A stretch of DNA of 64,000 nt from Streptomyces rishiriensis. GTDB taxonomy: Bacteria; Actinomycetota; Actinomycetes; Streptomycetales; Streptomycetaceae. Under the pieces are notes generated by a model, which saw only the letters and a program-made list of their open reading frames with translations, made no database searches and was not told the DNA's origin. Numbering within the stretch: position 1 is the stretch's first letter; each line of letters starts with the position of its first letter. The DNA is taken from positions 7,998,001-8,062,000 of the forward strand of contig NZ_JAUSWV010000002.1 in NCBI RefSeq assembly GCF_030815485.1, in the 5' to 3' direction. The position numbers were made by a program, and so were the translations under genes. Of the stretch, positions 50,502 to 58,812 are shown piece after piece.

Positions 50502-51806
50502 TCAGGGCTCCGGTACACGGGCGGGAACGCGAGCCGTCGAGTTCGTGAGGCCGGACAGCACCTCGCCGATCCGTTCGACCGCCTCGCGGATCCACGGCAG
50601 TTCGAGCGGGTCCGGCGCTGCCAGGGCGGTCGTGCGCCGCTCGTCCGAGTCGCCGTAGAGACGGCTGGTCGCCGCGCGGATCCGCAGACTGCTCCGGGGC
50701 TCCCCGAACGCGTCGGCCGGCAGGACGCCGACTCCGTGGCGTTCGAGGAGGAGGTGGGCCAGGCCGCTGCCGTCGCGCACGCCGTGCCGCTCCGCCAGGT
50801 GAGCGCGCAGGGGCTCGAAGTCCGGGTAGAGGTAGCAGGTGGCGCTCACGGGGTGCAGGGCCGCTCCCGCTCCGGTGAAGCGGTCGGCGACCGCGCGCAC
50901 CACCGCCTCGTGCAGCCGGCGGCTTCGCGCGATGTGTTCGGTGATCTCCGGCGGCTCGCCGAACGCGTATGCGGCCGCGACCTGCACGGGCGCCGGCGGG
51001 CTGGACCAGATCTGGCTGGCGACGGAGACGAGGCGGGTGTGCAGCGCTCGCCCGATGTCACTGTCGGGCAACCGCGCCACGCCGGTGCGCCAGCCGCCGA
51101 GTGCCAGGTTCTTGGTGAGCCCGGTCGTGACCACGGTGCGCTCGGGCGCGTGCACCGCCGGGGAAACGGCGGGCCCGGAGGTGTCGTACACCAGGTCGCA
51201 GTAGATCTCGTCGGAGACGACGACCAGGTCCAGTTCGCGGGCCACGGCCGCGAATCGCCGCACGGTGTCGGGTGCCGCGACGGTGCCGGTCGGGTTGTCC
51301 GGCACCGTGACCACGACGGAGCGCGGGTTCCGCCCGGCCGCGCGCGCCACGGTGACCGCTTCGCGCAGCCGCTCCGGGTCGGGCACCCCGCCCTGGCCCG
51401 GCAGGATCGGCACGGGGACGGGACGGGCTCCCACGAGCCGGGCCTGCGCCGCGTAGCTGACCCAGCTCGGCACGGGCACGACCACGTCCCCTCCGATGGC
51501 GAGGAACAGGGCGAACAGAAGGGCCTTGCTGCCCGGCCCGGCCACGACGAGCCCCGGTTCGACGCCGAGGCCGCGTCGCTGCCAGTACCCGGCGGCCGCG
51601 GCGCGCAGTGCCGGGCTTCCGGCGACGGGACCGTACGCGTTCTCGTCGGCCGCGGCGGCGAGCCGTTCGCGCAACGCGGGGTGGACGGGCAGACCGATCT
51701 CCCCGCTCGTCATCGCCAGGACCCGCTCCCCGGCCCGTCGTCTGCGGGCCAGGACCTCGTCGGCGGCGAGGGTCGCCGACATGGAGACGGGTGCGGGTGT
51801 GGACAT
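50502..51806 (-). CDS. PLP-dependent class I/II aminotransferase
   Basis: 434 residues, fold type I. 'GPVAGSPALRAAAAGYW' is the cofactor-loop region, 'VVVTVPDNPTGTV' has the conserved Asn171, 'LVVVSDEIYCDLVYD' has the PLP-nitrogen Asp199, and 'TTGLTKNLALGGWRTG' has the Schiff-base Lys232 and the phosphate-binding Arg. It could aminate the carrier-bound aldehyde, since the cluster has no LysJ-type class III aminotransferase, or act on a free 2-oxo acid. The ATG at 51806 has GGAG. It is preceded by a repeat-rich 330-base gap. Confidence 0.87.
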   Translation of the reverse strand: MSTPAPVSMSATLAADEVLARRRRAGERVLAMTSGEIGLPVHPALRERLAAAADENAYGPVAGSPALRAAAAGYWQRRGLGVEPGLVVAGPGSKALLFALFLAIGGDVVVPVPSWVSYAAQARLVGARPVPVPILPGQGGVPDPERLREAVTVARAAGRNPRSVVVTVPDNPTGTVAAPDTVRRFAAVARELDLVVVSDEIYCDLVYDTSGPAVSPAVHAPERTVVTTGLTKNLALGGWRTGVARLPDSDIGRALHTRLVSVASQIWSSPPAPVQVAAAYAFGEPPEITEHIARSRRLHEAVVRAVADRFTGAGAALHPVSATCYLYPDFEPLRAHLAERHGVRDGSGLAHLLLERHGVGVLPADAFGEPRSSLRIRAATSRLYGDSDERRTTALAAPDPLELPWIREAVERIGEVLSGLTNSTARVPARVPEP

Positions 51807-52136
51807 GGGCGCTCCAACGGACGAGGGACGTGACCGGGCGGGCGGGACGGACCGGGTGGGGGGGGAGCGACGGGTTTCGCGAGTCGCGGGCCCCGGAGGG
51901 GGTCGAGGAAATCGGGGCGGGGGAGCTGGGGGATGGCCCGGGCAGGGCGGGTGACGCGCCCGGACGGCGATCGGGACGGGAGATCGGGACGGGAGATCGG
52001 GACGGGAGATCGGGACGGGAGATCGGGGCGGGAGATCGGGGCGAGGGAAAGGGGGCGAGTCGGCAAGCGCCGAGGTGACGGGCCGGGACGGGGCGAGCCG
52101 GGGAGAGCTGAGGTGACGGGCCGGGACGGGGGCAGC
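51807..52136. other. repeat-rich spacer within the cluster
   Basis: This contains no gene. It is G-rich on the plus strand and holds the 13-base tandem array (51969-52046). A 22-base direct repeat, GAGGTGACGGGCCGGGACGG plus two bases, lies at 52072-52093 and 52110-52131. The G-rich strand is the non-template strand's complement for the minus-strand operon. Confidence 0.6.
51969..52046. repeat. 13-bp tandem repeat, six copies
   Basis: The unit GATCGGGACGGGA occurs four times exactly, then twice with small changes (GATCGGGGCGGGA and GATCGGGGCGAGG). The period is not a multiple of three, so the array is noncoding. It lies in the operon between the ligase and aminotransferase genes. Confidence 0.93.
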
Positions 52137-54065
52137 TCAGGCCGGCGTGTATCGCCGGCGCAGCTCCGCCTTGCGGACTTTGCCGGTCAGGGTCTTGGGC
52201 AGGGCGGGCAACAGCTCGACGCGGTCCGGCAGGAAGCGTGAGTCGTGGCCCGCTTTCCTGACGTGGGCGCGGACTTCGTCGAGTGACGGGCCCGTGGCGC
52301 CGTTGGGCACCACGACGGCACAGATGTCTTCGACTCGGTCCCCGGTTCCGGTCTCGGCTCCCGCCGCCGCTGCCGTCCGCGCGGACGGCAGGCCCACCAG
52401 TGCCGCCTCGACGACCTGCGGGTGGCCGGCGATGACCGACTCCAGCTCCGTCACGGGAGCGACCAGGCCGTCGCGGAGGATGGCGTCACGTGCCCGGCCG
52501 ATGATGCGGATGCCGCCGCGGCCGTCGTCCCGGGCGAGGTCGCCGGTGTCGAACCAGCCGTCCGCGTCGAGTTCCGCCTCGAACGCGTCCTCGCGGCGGT
52601 GGTAGCCGAGCGCGAGCGACGCGCCGCGCACTCTGAGGCGGCCCACCACGTCGCGTCCGCCGTCGCCGATGTCGGACGGGTCGATGCGCAGCTCCATGGC
52701 GTCGATGGCGCTGCCGTTGCTGTGGGCCGCCCAGTCCGTGGGGTCCGTCGGCCGGGTCATGGTCACCGGGCCGTTCTCGGACATGCCCCAGAGCGAGTAG
52801 GTGCGTGCGCCGAGCGACTCGTGGACGTCGTCGGCCAGTTCCCGGAGGACCTGCGCCGAACCGATCACCACATGGCGCAGGGTGCTCGTGTCGCGTCGAT
52901 CGGCGCGCTGTGACGCGGTCACGTCCACGAGCGTCGCCGGTGGCCCGTACAGGAGCGTGGCGCCGTAGCGCTCCACCAGGTCGAGCAGCGCCTCGTTCCT
53001 GCGTTCGTCCTGGAAGGCGACGGTGCCACCGAGCAGCACGCTTCCGAGGACGCCCTGGGCGAAGCCCGAGTAGTGGACGAGCGGCGTGGACACGGCGGCC
53101 ACCCAGTCGTCGCCGGGCCCGAAGGCGTCGACATATCCGCGTACGGCGGAGTGGACCGTGTTCTGACTGTGCAGGACGCCCTTGGAGGCGCCGGTGGTGC
53201 CGGAGGTGAACAGGACCACGAACGGTTCGTCGGCCGTCAGTGCCAGGCCGTCCAGGCCGCTCGGGCTCTCGAGGTCGCCGGCATCCGGACGCTGTTCCCG
53301 TTCGACGGCCACGAAGTGGTCGGCGAAGGAGCGCGCGCCCTCGGGCACCGGGCCGTCGACCACCATCACGTGCTCGAGAGCGGGGAGTTCGTCCCGCAAC
53401 CGCGTGACGATGTCCGCCAACGGTGTGCCCGCCCACTGCGGGAGAGTGACGCACACCTTGGCCTCGGTGAGGCCGAGTCGGTGCCGCAGCTCGTCCTCCG
53501 GGCAGATGGGAGAGATCGGGCAGATGACGGCGCCGACGCGCATGCAGGCGAAGATCAGCGGCACCATCTCCCAGCGGTTGGGGAGCTGCACGGCCACGAA
53601 GTCACCCCGACGTACGCCGAGTTCGAGCAGGGCGAGGGCGAACCGGTCGGTGAGCCGGGCCAGTTCGGCGTAGTCGAGCGTGTCGGTGCGGGACTCGGCG
53701 ACGCGGCGCCCCGCGACGGCGAGCCGACGCGGGTGCTCACGCGCGTGCCGGCGCAGATCGTCGAGGAAGGTCTCCTCCCGCCACCAGCCGTGGCGACGGT
53801 AGTCCGCTCCCCGCTCCCCGCTCGACGCGCCTGCCGGTACGGTGCGTCCGGTCGCCGACGTCCCGGCGGTCCCGGTGGTCGCGGCCGTCTCGGGGGGCCC
53901 GGCGGCCGTACCCGTCGTGGAAGCCCGGGCAGTGCCGGCCGCCGTAGCCGCCTCGGATGTCCTGGCGGTAGTGACTACCTTGGGAGCCCGGCCGGTTGAA
54001 CCGCCTGCGAAGGTCTCGGTCTCGGTACCCGCCGCCCGCCCGGACGTCCCGGTCGTCGCGCTCAT
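52137..54065 (-). CDS. acyl-CoA-synthetase-like AMP-forming ligase
   Basis: 642 residues of the ANL adenylating superfamily. Motifs are 'FVVLFTSGTTGASKGVLHSQN' (P-loop), 'YSLWGMSENGPVTMT', 'DGWFDTGDLARDDGRGGIRIIGRARDAI' and the catalytic lysine in 'LPKTLTGKVRKAELR'. It resembles the cyclohexanecarboxylate/short-acid CoA ligases. The first about 90 residues are an odd Thr/Ala/Gly-rich stretch not seen in the family. The start overlaps the dehydrogenase stop (ATGA). With no NRPS module present, it probably makes a CoA thioester or an amide directly. Confidence 0.87.
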   Translation of the reverse strand: MSATTGTSGRAAGTETETFAGGSTGRAPKVVTTARTSEAATAAGTARASTTGTAAGPPETAATTGTAGTSATGRTVPAGASSGERGADYRRHGWWREETFLDDLRRHAREHPRRLAVAGRRVAESRTDTLDYAELARLTDRFALALLELGVRRGDFVAVQLPNRWEMVPLIFACMRVGAVICPISPICPEDELRHRLGLTEAKVCVTLPQWAGTPLADIVTRLRDELPALEHVMVVDGPVPEGARSFADHFVAVEREQRPDAGDLESPSGLDGLALTADEPFVVLFTSGTTGASKGVLHSQNTVHSAVRGYVDAFGPGDDWVAAVSTPLVHYSGFAQGVLGSVLLGGTVAFQDERRNEALLDLVERYGATLLYGPPATLVDVTASQRADRRDTSTLRHVVIGSAQVLRELADDVHESLGARTYSLWGMSENGPVTMTRPTDPTDWAAHSNGSAIDAMELRIDPSDIGDGGRDVVGRLRVRGASLALGYHRREDAFEAELDADGWFDTGDLARDDGRGGIRIIGRARDAILRDGLVAPVTELESVIAGHPQVVEAALVGLPSARTAAAAGAETGTGDRVEDICAVVVPNGATGPSLDEVRAHVRKAGHDSRFLPDRVELLPALPKTLTGKVRKAELRRRYTPA

Positions 54066-55180
54066 CGGCGGTCCTTCCGGCGGGCCTCGAGCAGCTCGGG
54101 CAACGGGTCGCCGGCCCGGGCGGAGGCGATGTCGAGCAGATCGCGGGTGTTCTGCCGTACCCGGTCGCCCACCCAGTCGAACACCCACTCCTTGCGGGCG
54201 TCCGCCGGGAGGTCGAAGGGGACGACCCGGGTGACGGCCAGGGCGGCTGCCCCGGCTCCGCCGATGTTGGCGATCACGCCGGGGACCAGCGCGGCGCCTG
54301 AGGCGGCCACCTTCTCCCGTGCCGCTGGGCTGGAGGCGAGGTTCGCGCCCTCGACCACCAGTCCCGGCCGCAGCCGGTGCGTGTTCTCGGCGGTGAGGGC
54401 GTGCTTCTGCGCGGCGAGGACCAGCAGGTCGGCGTCGACGTCGAGCCAGGCGTCCGGTTCGCCGGAGACGGTGACGTGCCCGGGCAGCCGGGACCGGTCT
54501 ATCTCCCCGAACTCGTCGGTGACGGCGATCAGGTCGGCCACCGGCAGCCGGTCCGCGCTGATGGTGCCCCGCACGTCGGCCACGGCCACGACGAGGTGCC
54601 CGCGGTCCTCCAGGAACCGGGCGACCGAGCGGCCCACCGCGCCGAAGCCCTGCACCACGACCCGGGCCGGCTCCGTACGGCCGCTCGCCTCGAGGGCGGT
54701 GACCGCCGCGACTCCGACTCCGTGCCCCGTGACGTCGATCAGGGGCTCGTAGTAGGTGCGCCAGTCGATCGGCATGTCGGGGGCGCCGAGCCGGTAGCGC
54801 GGGTCGTAGCCGGCCTCGTCGAAGAAGACGGCCCGGTCGGCGGGGGTGACGCCCATGTCGATGCCGAGGTGGATGCCGCCGTGCAGCAGCGGTTTGACGG
54901 TGCGGCCGAAGACGCGGAACGTCTGCTCGCGGTTACTGCCGTCGGAGACGATGCCGCCCTTGGCGCCGCCGATGCGCAGGCCCGCGAGCGTGAACTTGTC
55001 GGTCATGTCGCGGGCCAGGCCCGCCACTTCCTCCTCGGTGACCCCGGGCGTCATCCGCACGCCGCCCATGCCCAGACCGTCGACGAGGCTGTCGACGACC
55101 ACCCAGCCCCTGACGTCGCCACCGCTGCCGTTGAGGTGGACGGTGAACGCGGGTTCCTGGTCGTTTTCCGGCACACTCAT
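54062..55180 (-). CDS. Glu/Leu/Phe/Val-type amino acid dehydrogenase
   Basis: 372 residues. The dimerisation/catalytic part has 'GLGMGGVRMTPGVTEEEVAGLARDMTDKFTLAGLRIGGAKGGIV' with both conserved lysines. The dinucleotide fold is 'RVVVQGFGAVGRSVARFLEDRGHLVVAVAD'. 'NLASSPAAREKVAASGAALVPGVIANIGGAGAA' is the late glycine-rich region. It is shorter than GdhA at 20.7 kb and from a different branch. It could reductively aminate a 2-oxo acid to the amino acid loaded on the carrier, or supply ammonia or glutamate. The ATG at 55180 has GAAGGA. Confidence 0.87.
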   Translation of the reverse strand: MSVPENDQEPAFTVHLNGSGGDVRGWVVVDSLVDGLGMGGVRMTPGVTEEEVAGLARDMTDKFTLAGLRIGGAKGGIVSDGSNREQTFRVFGRTVKPLLHGGIHLGIDMGVTPADRAVFFDEAGYDPRYRLGAPDMPIDWRTYYEPLIDVTGHGVGVAAVTALEASGRTEPARVVVQGFGAVGRSVARFLEDRGHLVVAVADVRGTISADRLPVADLIAVTDEFGEIDRSRLPGHVTVSGEPDAWLDVDADLLVLAAQKHALTAENTHRLRPGLVVEGANLASSPAAREKVAASGAALVPGVIANIGGAGAAALAVTRVVPFDLPADARKEWVFDWVGDRVRQNTRDLLDIASARAGDPLPELLEARRKDRR

Positions 55181-55251
55181 GGCCAAGTCCTTCGTACGTA
55201 GAGGGTGTGAGGGGGGAAGAGAGCGGACGCTGCGTCCGCGCGCGGCGGCCG

Positions 55252-55815
55252 TCACCGGTAGAGCTGCGCGAAGCCCCGCAGGATCTCCAGGCCGTCGCTG
55301 CGGAACTCCAGGTGGGCCTGGGAACCGAAGATCCGTCCGTCGTCGGAGCGCAGGAACTCCACGGGCGCGTGCTCGGAGCGGCCGATGGAGCGGAAGCCCG
55401 CCGGGGCCTCCTGGAGGTAGAGGGTGTGCCGGTGGAAGACCGTCACCGTCGGCTTCACGTGGGTGAAGAGCGGCTCTTCCTTGTCGACCTGCGCCTCGTG
55501 ACCGCCGACGCGCTGCGGCCCCTCCACGAGGCGGCCGCCGGCCGAGACCGCGAGGATCTGCATACCGCCGCAGATTCCGAAGACGGGGACGTCGGTGCTT
55601 GTCACGAGGTCGATGAGGGGCCGGTAGTGGTCGCGATCGTAGGCCCGCACCTTGGTGCCGCTGAGGACGATCGCCTGGTAGCGGCCGTCGAGCCGGGCGG
55701 GCACGGAGGCCGCGTCGACCGTATCGGTCGCCGAGCCCAACTCCTCGAACCTCCCGCGGAGTTGTTTCAGGGACAGGGTTCCGTTGTTGACGACCAGTAC
55801 CCGGGGTTGCGCCAC
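55252..55815 (-). CDS. stand-alone class I glutamine-amidotransferase-like hydrolase
   Basis: 187 residues, a single GATase class I domain. The nucleophile Cys82 is in 'VFGICGGMQILAV', and the dyad partners are His168 and Glu170 in 'GSQAHLEF', so the triad is intact. There is no synthetase domain. It either supplies ammonia to a neighbouring enzyme, or cleaves a gamma-glutamyl amide in the manner of PuuD. The latter would release product from the carrier and could replace the missing LysK-type hydrolase; that is inference. The GTG at 55815 has AGGAGC. It lies 11 bases after the kinase gene. Confidence 0.85.
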   Translation of the reverse strand: MAQPRVLVVNNGTLSLKQLRGRFEELGSATDTVDAASVPARLDGRYQAIVLSGTKVRAYDRDHYRPLIDLVTSTDVPVFGICGGMQILAVSAGGRLVEGPQRVGGHEAQVDKEEPLFTHVKPTVTVFHRHTLYLQEAPAGFRSIGRSEHAPVEFLRSDDGRIFGSQAHLEFRSDGLEILRGFAQLYR

Positions 55816-55826
55816 GTGTTCGCTCC

Positions 55827-56627
55827 TCAGATTCGCGTGATGACGGTGCCGGTGCGGGCGGCGAGCAGGTCGGTGACGGGTGCGCTGCCGATGACGACCC
55901 GCTGTACGCCGTGCCCGAGTGCCTCGCCCGCGGCCCGCAGCTTCTTGCGCATGCCGCCGGTGGCGCCCTTGTCACGGAATCTGGCGGCCGCCTTCTCGGT
56001 GATGCGGCGCACCGGCTCCCCGTCGATCAGCAGGTGGGCGACGTCCGTGACGAGGACGAGGTCGGTCGCGCCGGTGGCGCCGGCGACGGCGGCGGCGGCC
56101 CGGTCGGCGTCGGTGTTCACCTCCTGGCCCGCTGCGTTGCGGGCCAGAGGGGTGACGAGGTAGGCGTGGCGGGGTTCCAGGTTCTTCAGCGGCGCCGGGT
56201 CCACGCCGGTGATGGGACCCACCAGGTTCTCCAGCTCGACGAGCTGTTTGTCCCGCCACCACCAGCGCTCGCCGTCGCCGGCGCTGACCAGGCCGTCGCT
56301 GCCGAGCAGCCGTTCCGCGGCGACGCCGCGCCGTTCCAGTCGGCCGAGGACGTCCTCGGCCAGCTCGGCGCTGACGGTCTTGATGTCGGCGATGACCTCG
56401 GGCGTGGTCCAGCGGCTCTGGTTGCCGTACCGGTCGCGCAGCACCGCCGACGGCTCGCTGTAGCGGGGGCTGAGCCTCTTCAGCGGCTTGGACCAGCCGT
56501 GCACGAGGATCAGCGGACGGTCCTGGCCGTGCCGGGCGAGGTCGTCCCACCACGCGCCGTCGAGGTCGTCGAGGCAGCTGCCGCCGAGCTTCACCACGGT
56601 CGGCGGGCGGTGGTCCGGCCGGCTCAC
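55827..56627 (-). CDS. LysZ-like carrier-bound amino acid kinase
   Basis: 266 residues of the amino acid kinase family (ArgB/LysZ). 'TVVKLGGSCLDDL' is the phosphate-binding start, 'PLILVHGWSKPLKRLS' the substrate loop (HG followed by W instead of the HGGG of free-acetylglutamate kinases), 'EVNTDADRAAAAVAGATGATDLVLVTDV' the nucleotide-binding block, and 'ITEKAAARFRDKGATGGMRKKLRAAGEAL' the catalytic lysine block. It would phosphorylate the side-chain carboxylate of the carrier-bound amino acid. It overlaps the reductase gene (GTGA). Confidence 0.9.
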   Translation of the reverse strand: MSRPDHRPPTVVKLGGSCLDDLDGAWWDDLARHGQDRPLILVHGWSKPLKRLSPRYSEPSAVLRDRYGNQSRWTTPEVIADIKTVSAELAEDVLGRLERRGVAAERLLGSDGLVSAGDGERWWWRDKQLVELENLVGPITGVDPAPLKNLEPRHAYLVTPLARNAAGQEVNTDADRAAAAVAGATGATDLVLVTDVAHLLIDGEPVRRITEKAAARFRDKGATGGMRKKLRAAGEALGHGVQRVVIGSAPVTDLLAARTGTVITRI

Positions 56628-57688
56628 GCGGGCATCACCGGCTGCATCGTCAGGCCCGTCTCCTCGGGCAGTCCGAACCGCCTGTTCACGACCTGCACGG
56701 CCTGGCCGGCGGCACCCTTGACGAGGTTGTCGAGGGCGGCGAGTACGACGATGCGGCCGCCCGCGCCCTGGTCCTCGTCGAGCAGGACGGTCACGTCGCA
56801 GAAGTTGGAGCCGAGGACGGCCTGCGGGTCGGGCACCGGGATCATCGTCTCGGCGTGCCGCCGCACCCGCACGAAGGGGTGTCCCTTGTAGAAGCGCAGA
56901 TACGCCCGTTGCAGTTCACGCTGGTCGACGCTCTGGTCGGTGAACACGTAGGAGCTGGTGAGCAGACCGCGCACGTGGGACACGCCGTACGCGGACATGC
57001 TCAGGGAGCCGAGGGTGCCCGGCTTGGCGCGCCTGAGGAAGTCACCCACCTCGGCGGCGTGCCGGTGCCCGGTGGGGGCGTACGGGGCGATGGCCCCGCT
57101 GCGGAAGGGGTGCAGGTCGGCGGTGCGCAGCTGGAGGCCGCCGCCGCTGGAGCCGCTCTTGCCGTCGACCACCACGGTCCGCAGCTCCAGGCCGAGGCCG
57201 AGGGTGAGCGGGGCGAGCCCGAGGGTGATCGCGGTTGCGTAGCAGCCGGGCAGCGAGATCAGCGCGGCGTCCGCCAGCTGGTCGCCGATCAGTTCGGGTA
57301 CGCCGTACACGAATCGGTCCGCGAGGTCGGTACGCCGTTTCACCTTCGGGTACCAGCGGTCGTGCAGCTCGGGGGTGCGGATCCGGAAGGCGCCGCTGAG
57401 GTCCACGACGGCCGGGACCCGGTCGGCGAGCAGTCCGGCCAGCTCCGCCGAGACCGGCGCCGGGGTGGCCAGGAAGACGACGTCGCACTCGGCGGCGATG
57501 TCCTCGGTGACGGGCCGCACGGTCAGGCCGTGGTCGATGCGCAGATTCGGGTGAAGTTCGGCCGGGCGTCTGCCGATGTGGGAGGAGCCGCCCAGGAAGG
57601 TCAGCTCCAGGTCCGGATGTTGGGTGATCAGCCTGATGAGTTCGCCGCCGGCGAGCCCCGAGGCGCCCACGACTCCTGCGCGGATCAT
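56624..57688 (-). CDS. LysY-like carrier-bound acyl-phosphate reductase
   Basis: 354 residues, ArgC/LysY type. 'RAGVVGASGLAGGELIRLI' is the NADPH fold, 'VDLSGAFRI' follows, the catalytic Cys149 is in 'ISLPGCYATAITLGLAPL', and 'DGKSGSSGGG' and 'HRHAAEVGDFL' complete the active site with the conserved His. 'KGHPFVRV' and 'GSNFCDVTVLLDE' are typical of this group. It would reduce the acyl phosphate to an aldehyde while the amino group stays on the carrier. The start overlaps the ligase gene (ATGA), and the end overlaps the kinase gene. Confidence 0.92.
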   Translation of the reverse strand: MIRAGVVGASGLAGGELIRLITQHPDLELTFLGGSSHIGRRPAELHPNLRIDHGLTVRPVTEDIAAECDVVFLATPAPVSAELAGLLADRVPAVVDLSGAFRIRTPELHDRWYPKVKRRTDLADRFVYGVPELIGDQLADAALISLPGCYATAITLGLAPLTLGLGLELRTVVVDGKSGSSGGGLQLRTADLHPFRSGAIAPYAPTGHRHAAEVGDFLRRAKPGTLGSLSMSAYGVSHVRGLLTSSYVFTDQSVDQRELQRAYLRFYKGHPFVRVRRHAETMIPVPDPQAVLGSNFCDVTVLLDEDQGAGGRIVVLAALDNLVKGAAGQAVQVVNRRFGLPEETGLTMQPVMPA

Positions 57689-58533
57689 GCGAGCAGCTCC
57701 TGCACGTAGCGGCCGATGGCCGACGGGATGTCCGCGCCGGTCGCCGAGGCCACGGCCCGGAAGCCGGGAGCGTGGTTGACCTCGTTGACGACGGGCCCGT
57801 CGGGGGAGTGGAAGAGGTCGACCCCGTAGATGCCGGGGCCGAGTTCGGACACGACCTGGTCGATGATCTTCAGTACGTCGGGGTCGTGGGCGACGGCGCG
57901 GCTGCTGTTGCCGAGAGCCGCGTTGTTGCGCCAGTCGGCGCCGCCGCTCTCGAACTCCGCGGCGGCGACCAGCTCGCGTCCGACCACGAGGCAGCGCACG
58001 GACGTGCCGCCCAGGTACGGCTCCACCAGGCACGCCTGCTCGAAGGCGTGTCCGAGGTCCTCGACGTAGTCGTACACGGACTGGGCGGTGTCGGCGTGCC
58101 GGATGAGGGTGACCCGCTTGCCCATGCCGCCGAAGACGGGCTTGAGGACCAGCGGCAGGGGCAGCTCGTCGAGTGCCTGCTGGAAGTCCTTGCGGGAGAG
58201 GACCAGCCGGAAGTCCGGCACCGGTACGCCCGCGGTGCGCAGCAGCGCGCGCAGGACGGCCTTGTTCTCACAGGCGTGGATCGCCCGGGCGGTGTTCAGG
58301 GCGGGCACTCCGGCCGCCTCCGCGAGGGTGGCGATCAGCCCTCCGCGGGTGTAGCTGCGACTTCGCACCAGCAATGCGTCGTAGCCGAGGAGGGACGGCG
58401 CGTCGGGCCCGCCCAGACCGAGGGACTCGTCGTTGACCCAGTCGAGGCGCAGGCCGAAGGCCGGGGCGGCCTCGATCAGCCGGCGTTCCTCCCAGCTGAT
58501 CCGGTCCGCGACGACGGCCACCGTGCTGCCCAT
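57685..58533 (-). CDS. LysX/RimK-type ATP-grasp ligase for the carrier
   Basis: 282 residues. It shows 'VAVVADRISWEERRLIEAAPAFGLRLDWVND' at the N-terminus, the ATP-grasp loops 'PLPLVLKPVFGGMGKRVTLI' and 'CLVEPYLGGTSVRCLVVGRELVAAAEF', and the C-terminal 'GIYGVDLFHSPDGPVVNEVNHAPGFRAVASATGADIPSAI' with the Mg-binding Glu and Asn. LysX enzymes join the alpha-amino group of a substrate to the terminal Glu of LysW. The ATG at 58533 has GGGGG upstream and starts one base after the carrier's stop; a GTG at 58551 would overlap it. Confidence 0.9.
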   Translation of the reverse strand: MGSTVAVVADRISWEERRLIEAAPAFGLRLDWVNDESLGLGGPDAPSLLGYDALLVRSRSYTRGGLIATLAEAAGVPALNTARAIHACENKAVLRALLRTAGVPVPDFRLVLSRKDFQQALDELPLPLVLKPVFGGMGKRVTLIRHADTAQSVYDYVEDLGHAFEQACLVEPYLGGTSVRCLVVGRELVAAAEFESGGADWRNNAALGNSSRAVAHDPDVLKIIDQVVSELGPGIYGVDLFHSPDGPVVNEVNHAPGFRAVASATGADIPSAIGRYVQELLA

Positions 58534-58534
58534 G

Positions 58535-58720
58535 TCACTGCCCCCAGTCACGGAGCTGCACCTCGACCATCTGAAGTGTCAGTCGGCCGTCCTTGATGTC
58601 CTCGACGCGGAGCGTGAGGATGCATTCGGGGCAGGACAGGGTCTCGCCCTGGAGGACGGGCGGCACGGTCAGGCCGGTCTCGCACTCGGGGCAGGTGCCG
58701 GTGAGGGTCGCGCTGGGCAT
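58535..58720 (-). CDS. LysW-like amino-group carrier protein ending in Gln
   Basis: A 61-residue acidic carrier. Zinc ligands are two CPEC motifs (Cys10, Cys13, Cys30, Cys33), and the core is 'LTVPPVLQGETLSCPEC'. Known carriers end in an EDWGE-type tail, and the side-chain carboxylate of the final Glu is joined to the substrate's amino group. Here the tail is RDWGQ: the last codon (58538-58540) is CAG, Gln. The neighbouring ligase, reductase and kinase are otherwise canonical. A single G-to-C change (GAG to CAG) separates the two states, so an error must be excluded. The ATG at 58720 has CGGAG upstream. Confidence 0.92.
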   Translation of the reverse strand: MPSATLTGTCPECETGLTVPPVLQGETLSCPECILTLRVEDIKDGRLTLQMVEVQLRDWGQ

Positions 58721-58812
58721 GGGTCAACTCCGTTGTTCGTGTGACGGGTCGGTGGTGGAGGCGGGGCCGGGCGGCCCGGGCGGGACGCGGACCCGGCTCC
58801 CGGAGAGGGGGT

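Noticed and set aside
51969..52046. CRISPR-like array
   Set aside because: The 13-base units are contiguous with no spacers, so it is a simple tandem repeat.
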